8,934 nucleotides of DNA, taken from NCBI GenBank assembly GCA_013698305.1, contig JACCVC010000179.1, positions 1 to 8,934 on the forward strand, given 5' to 3'. Of the stretch, positions 6,581 to 8,934 are shown piece after piece (within the stretch, counting starts at the first letter, position 1; every line of letters starts with the position of its first letter). Made by a program: the position numbers and the translations under genes. Under the pieces are notes generated by a model. It worked only from the letters and a program-made list of their open reading frames with translations, was not told where the DNA came from and did not search any database. Origin of the DNA: Chloroflexia bacterium. GTDB lineage: Bacteria; Chloroflexota; Chloroflexia; Thermomicrobiales; UBA6265.

Positions 6581-7105
6581 CTAGGCCAGGGCGTCTCGCA
6601 GGATGTCCCGCAGTTTGTCGACGAGCGCATCTACCAGTGCGGTGTTGTCGCCATCTGGCGCCGGATCGAGCTGGTTGGGACACGCGCCCGTCACCGGGTC
6701 CGCGAGGATCACATCCACATAGCCCGGGAGATATTGATTCCACGCGAACTCGACGATGAGCGGCCCGTTGCCTTCGGGCCCCGATGGTACGCAGATCGGC
6801 GTGCTGGTTTCGGGGTCATACGCTTCCAGCAGACCATTTTCCGTCGCGCACGATCCGGTTTGAGGATCTGGATACCCGACGATTTCGGGAACAGGTGGCT
6901 CGAAGGGATCCTGCTCCAATCCGTTGATGCGCTCGATTTCTTCGTCAGTCAAATATCTCACGTGTTCTGGCGCTTCAAACGCAATCACGCACACGGCGGT
7001 GAGCGATTCACCCGTGCCTTGCGCGTGAGCGATGCCAACGCTGGAGAACAACGCCAGCGTGGCGATGGACGCGAGTATTGCCAGCAGTCTCGGTGCTCGG
7101 TACAT
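6581..7105 (-). CDS. Small secreted protein of unknown function with DPxT/Cys repeats
   Basis: The product is 174 residues from ATG 7105-7103, with GGGAGG about 9 nt upstream. The signal peptide is clear: Arg3 and Arg6, hydrophobic 7-25, AHAQ at 26-29. The frame is open upstream to 7576, but only this start gives a ribosome site and an N-terminal signal. The mature part has four cysteines (C39, C86, C105, C142), enough for two disulfides. Three of them follow a DPxT motif: D80-PQTGS-C86, D97-PETSTPI-C105 and D136-PVTGA-C142. An acidic, Pro-rich stretch lies at 63-80 and a charged amphipathic helix at the C-terminus (about 155-174). I recognise no enzyme motif or known family. It is divergent from the membrane protein gene and followed by a hairpin; no function can be assigned. 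Confidence 0.75.
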   Translation of the reverse strand: MYRAPRLLAILASIATLALFSSVGIAHAQGTGESLTAVCVIAFEAPEHVRYLTDEEIERINGLEQDPFEPPVPEIVGYPDPQTGSCATENGLLEAYDPETSTPICVPSGPEGNGPLIVEFAWNQYLPGYVDVILADPVTGACPNQLDPAPDGDNTALVDALVDKLRDILRDALA

Positions 7106-7129
7106 GGTTCTCTTCCTCCCAATGATTCC

Positions 7130-7192
7130 TGAAGCCAGCTTCAACTTCTGCGCTTGCCCGGAGGGCAACATGCGCCGCCGGACAACGGCGCA
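7130..7192 (-). repeat. Three consecutive hairpins in the secreted-protein leader
   Basis: Three perfect inverted repeats sit in tandem upstream of the ATG: 6-bp arms 7130-7135/7138-7143 (2-nt loop), 6-bp arms 7154-7159/7163-7168 (3-nt loop), and 7-bp arms 7171-7177/7186-7192 (8-nt loop). They would fold in the 5' untranslated RNA if transcription starts upstream of them. Confidence 0.5.
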
Positions 7193-7317
7193 AACCGCGC
7201 CAGCTATGCGATTGATGGGCATCCTCTCGCGAAATCTGCCTCCAGGACGATTGTGGATTGTCCTGGCAGTGTCGCCTATCCGTAGAATCACGTAGGTTCG
7301 ACTGCGCTTGATCGGCA

Positions 7318-7362
7318 GCCAGCATCGGCGCACACATGCTGGCATTGTTTCGTCTCCAGCAT
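7318..7362. repeat. Overlapping, mutually exclusive inverted repeats
   Basis: GCCAGCAT (7318-7325) pairs with ATGCTGGC (7336-7343) across a 10-nt loop. The same central copy (7336-7342) can instead pair with a second CCAGCAT (7356-7362) across a 13-nt loop. Both stems are perfect. The three half-sites could be protein-binding sites or alternative RNA folds. Confidence 0.5.
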
Positions 7363-7475
7363 CCCCGCAACAATCCGGATACATCCGCCGGTATGCTTTG
7401 TGCGAAGATTGGAACACAATTACTGTCGTGAGCAATCGTTGACGACGCGCTGGAACGCCATGGAAGGAGATGACG

Positions 7476-8243
7476 ATGGATAGGTTTGCTCCAACGCCCG
7501 CCGATTCTCGCTCGGAACCGATGCGCACGGACTGGGTGCGGATCAGCGTGATCGCCGGTTTCATCGCGACGTTCATGATGACGGTGACCGTTACCGGTGG
7601 CTACCTGCTGGCGAACGCGATTGGTGACATGAGCGGCGGAACCGTTGCCACCTGGTTCGAGGCGCTGTCTGGGAACGAGATGGTGGACACAATTGGGGAT
7701 TCGGTCGCGGTTGGGATGGTGCTCAACCTGATCGTCGGCCTGGTCTGGGCCTTGATCTACGGGCGGCTCGCGGAACCGGTGCTGAACGGTCCGGGATGGC
7801 TGAAGGGCATTATCTTCGCGATGGTGCCATTTCTGCTATCGATTCTCGTCTTCTTCCCGATCATGGGCGCCGGGTTCCTCGGCGCGGACATCGGCGCGGG
7901 GCCGTTGCCGGTGCTCGGCAACCTGGTCGCGCACGTCGTCTTCGGCGCGGTGCTGGGCTTCTTCTTCGCGATCGAGGAAGGCTCGGGCATTTCGGATGAC
8001 GCCAGCGAGCATCAGGCATCGGCGTCGTCCGAGCGGGGCACGGCGCTCGGTATCCTGATTGGCGGGGTTGTCGGCGCAATCGGCGGCTACGCTATCGCCC
8101 CAACGATGGATGACCTCGCCAGCCGCCCCGTGCTCGCCCTGGCGGGCGTTCTCACCGGCGCGGCGATTGGCGCTCTGATCGGATCGTTGACAGGCATGAC
8201 GACCGATGAGGACACCGCCGCCCGAGCCGATAGGAAGCGCTGA
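7476..8243 (+). CDS. Six-helix integral membrane protein of unknown function
   Basis: The product is 255 residues from ATG 7476. AAGGAG (7464-7469) lies 6 nt upstream; an earlier ATG at 7470 directly abuts that site and is less likely. Predicted membrane helices are at about 22-46, 76-96, 109-130, 145-166, 189-208 and 218-240. A hydrophilic Ser/Asp/Glu loop (about 167-187) separates helices 4 and 5. The last two helices are glycine-rich (GILIGGVVGAIGG and GVLTGAAIGALIG), zipper-like patterns that allow tight helix packing. The C-terminus is charged (ARADRKR). I see no transporter signature, nucleotide-binding site or catalytic motif; it resembles uncharacterised DUF6789-like membrane proteins, but this is a weak guess. 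It stands alone on its strand, followed by a hairpin terminator. Confidence 0.8.
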   Translation: MDRFAPTPADSRSEPMRTDWVRISVIAGFIATFMMTVTVTGGYLLANAIGDMSGGTVATWFEALSGNEMVDTIGDSVAVGMVLNLIVGLVWALIYGRLAEPVLNGPGWLKGIIFAMVPFLLSILVFFPIMGAGFLGADIGAGPLPVLGNLVAHVVFGAVLGFFFAIEEGSGISDDASEHQASASSERGTALGILIGGVVGAIGGYAIAPTMDDLASRPVLALAGVLTGAAIGALIGSLTGMTTDEDTAARADRKR

Positions 8244-8275
8244 TCGCCGTTGGGTTGTGGGTTGCGCGCAAGATG

Positions 8276-8307
8276 AAACGCCCCGAGCGTAGTCGCTCGG
8301 GGCGTTT
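8276..8307. terminator. Bidirectional intrinsic terminator
   Basis: A perfect 14-bp stem (8276-8289 with 8294-8307) encloses the 4-nt loop TAGT. AAA begins one arm and TTT ends the other, so both strands have a short U run within the stem end. It starts 33 nt after the membrane-protein stop and about 100 nt beyond the stop of the converging cold-shock gene, so it probably serves both. Confidence 0.88.
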
Positions 8308-8407
8308 ACCGGTTTCGGCCTTGCGAAACCAGGGACGACGATCGGTCGACGCGTTGCGAAGCCGATCGCCGGACGATGTATGCTGTTGTCGCTGTCGAGG
8401 CGTCGCT

Positions 8408-8899
8408 CTAGTAGAGGACGTCGACCTGCTCGGCGCGAAGACCGCGGTCGGTCTCGGCGACGCGGGCTTCAACTTCAAGACCGGTCGAAGGCTCGTCTGT
8501 GCCCATCACCGAACGGTGGAAGAAGATGCCGCTCTTGCCGCTGCCGTCGGTGGCGTCGATGAAACCGAAGCCCTTGACCGCGTCGTAGCGCACGATGGTG
8601 CCGGACACGAGCTCCAGGGTCGACGGATCGACTGAAGGCCCTCGGCTTCCGCCACCACCACCGCCGCCGCCATCAGTGCGAGGCGCGGGTGGCTCCCGGT
8701 TGATTTCGGTGATGCGCACATCCTCAGCTGTTGGTCCGCGGCGGCCTTCACCGATCACGTACTCAACCTTGTCACCTTCGCCCGGGATATCAAATCCCAC
8801 AGCGGACCGGTGAACGAAGAGATCCTCTCCGCCTTCATCAGGCGCAATAAAACCGAAACCCTTTTCCGGGCTGTACCACTTGATCGTTCCGCTTGGCAT
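8408..8899 (-). CDS. Tandem cold-shock domain protein (two CSDs joined by polyglycine)
   Basis: The product is 163 residues from ATG 8899-8897, beginning with the family-typical MPSGTIKWYSPEKGFGFI. CSD1 (about 1-66) has the RNP1-like KGFGFI (13-18) and RNP2-like DLFVHRS (26-32). CSD2 (about 97-163) repeats them as KGFGFI (109-114) and GIFFHRS (124-130), with an insertion, ATDGSGKSG, between its RNP motifs. The linker is Pro/Arg-rich followed by eight consecutive glycines (77-84). Cold-shock domains are OB folds that bind single-stranded RNA or DNA, and many act as RNA chaperones. Typical bacterial Csps are about 65-75 residues with one domain; this one has two. No strong ribosome site is visible: an AGGA lies about 15 nt before the ATG. 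The upstream leader, where cold-shock genes often carry regulatory structure, is cut by the window edge after 35 nt. Confidence 0.92.
   Translation of the reverse strand: MPSGTIKWYSPEKGFGFIAPDEGGEDLFVHRSAVGFDIPGEGDKVEYVIGEGRRGPTAEDVRITEINREPPAPRTDGGGGGGGGSRGPSVDPSTLELVSGTIVRYDAVKGFGFIDATDGSGKSGIFFHRSVMGTDEPSTGLEVEARVAETDRGLRAEQVDVLY
8648..8671 (-). repeat. Eight-glycine codon run in the cold-shock protein linker
   Basis: Eight successive GGN codons encode Gly77-Gly84, in GGC, GGT and GGA forms. The codon mixture makes it a less pure trinucleotide repeat, but it is still a possible slippage site that would change linker length in steps of one residue. Confidence 0.8.
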
Positions 8900-8934
8900 G
8901 TGTCTTTGATCCGTCCTGTGTTGTCTCTTTGACG

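Larger units (their letters stand above)
7106..7475. other. Divergent intergenic region rich in inverted repeats
   Basis: This 370-nt region separates the start of the secreted-protein gene (minus) from that of the membrane-protein gene (plus). I found no convincing promoter pair on either strand. It holds perfect short inverted repeats at 7130-7143, 7154-7168, 7171-7192 and 7242-7266, an overlapping trio of repeats at 7318-7362, and the operator-like CGGAT-AC-ATCCG at 7376-7387. The minus strand is free of stops in one frame here, but that frame lacks a credible start. Confidence 0.6.

Noticed and set aside
7392..7427. TATGCT and TTGTGC-17-TACTGT as promoters for the membrane protein
   Set aside because: Each matches only one box or matches both poorly, so neither can be supported over background.
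7106..7576. 157-residue N-terminal extension of the secreted protein
   Set aside because: The extension would overlap the divergent gene's start and bury a clear signal peptide; ATG 7105 has a good ribosome site.
8641..8671. CCN trinucleotide run as a simple repeat or CRISPR-like element
   Set aside because: It is the coding strand complement of the polyglycine linker; no spaced direct repeats exist here or elsewhere in the window.

Overview
The window is GC-rich bacterial chromosomal DNA with GTG/TTG starts, Shine-Dalgarno sequences, a SAM-I riboswitch and secreted proteins with Ala/Thr/Pro/Asp-rich linkers. This suits Chloroflexota, possibly the Thermomicrobia. The taxonomic call is inferred from sequence style and gene content, not from a marker gene. 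I see no transposase, tRNA, rRNA, CRISPR array or clear sign of recent transfer. The content is mostly ordinary chromosomal metabolism; the unusual points are in intergenic structure and a few domain architectures.

Left part (1-3401, plus strand): the C-terminal end of a probable serine hydrolase of the beta-lactamase fold. It is followed by a secreted multidomain M23 metallopeptidase and, 19 nt later, a secreted PQQ-type glucose/sorbosone dehydrogenase-like beta-propeller. The last two look like one transcription unit of exported enzymes. A perfect 16-bp hairpin at 3361-3401 closes it.

Centre (3427-6476, minus strand): a methionine-synthesis operon read leftwards. A sigma70-type promoter is followed by a canonical SAM-I (S-box) riboswitch, an intrinsic terminator, metX (homoserine O-acyltransferase) and metY (O-acetylhomoserine sulfhydrylase). 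MetX activates homoserine and MetY replaces the acyl group with sulfide to give homocysteine. The riboswitch should stop transcription before metX when SAM is plentiful. The 150-nt metX-metY gap holds a 23-codon reading frame starting in an ATGA overlap with the metX stop.

Right part (6524-8934): a small secreted protein of unknown function (minus) and a six-helix membrane protein (plus) diverge from a 370-nt intergenic region full of inverted repeats, including two mutually exclusive hairpins. Next come a perfect 14-bp terminator hairpin shared with the converging gene, then a 163-residue protein (minus) with two cold-shock domains joined by an eight-glycine linker. The window ends just upstream of that gene.
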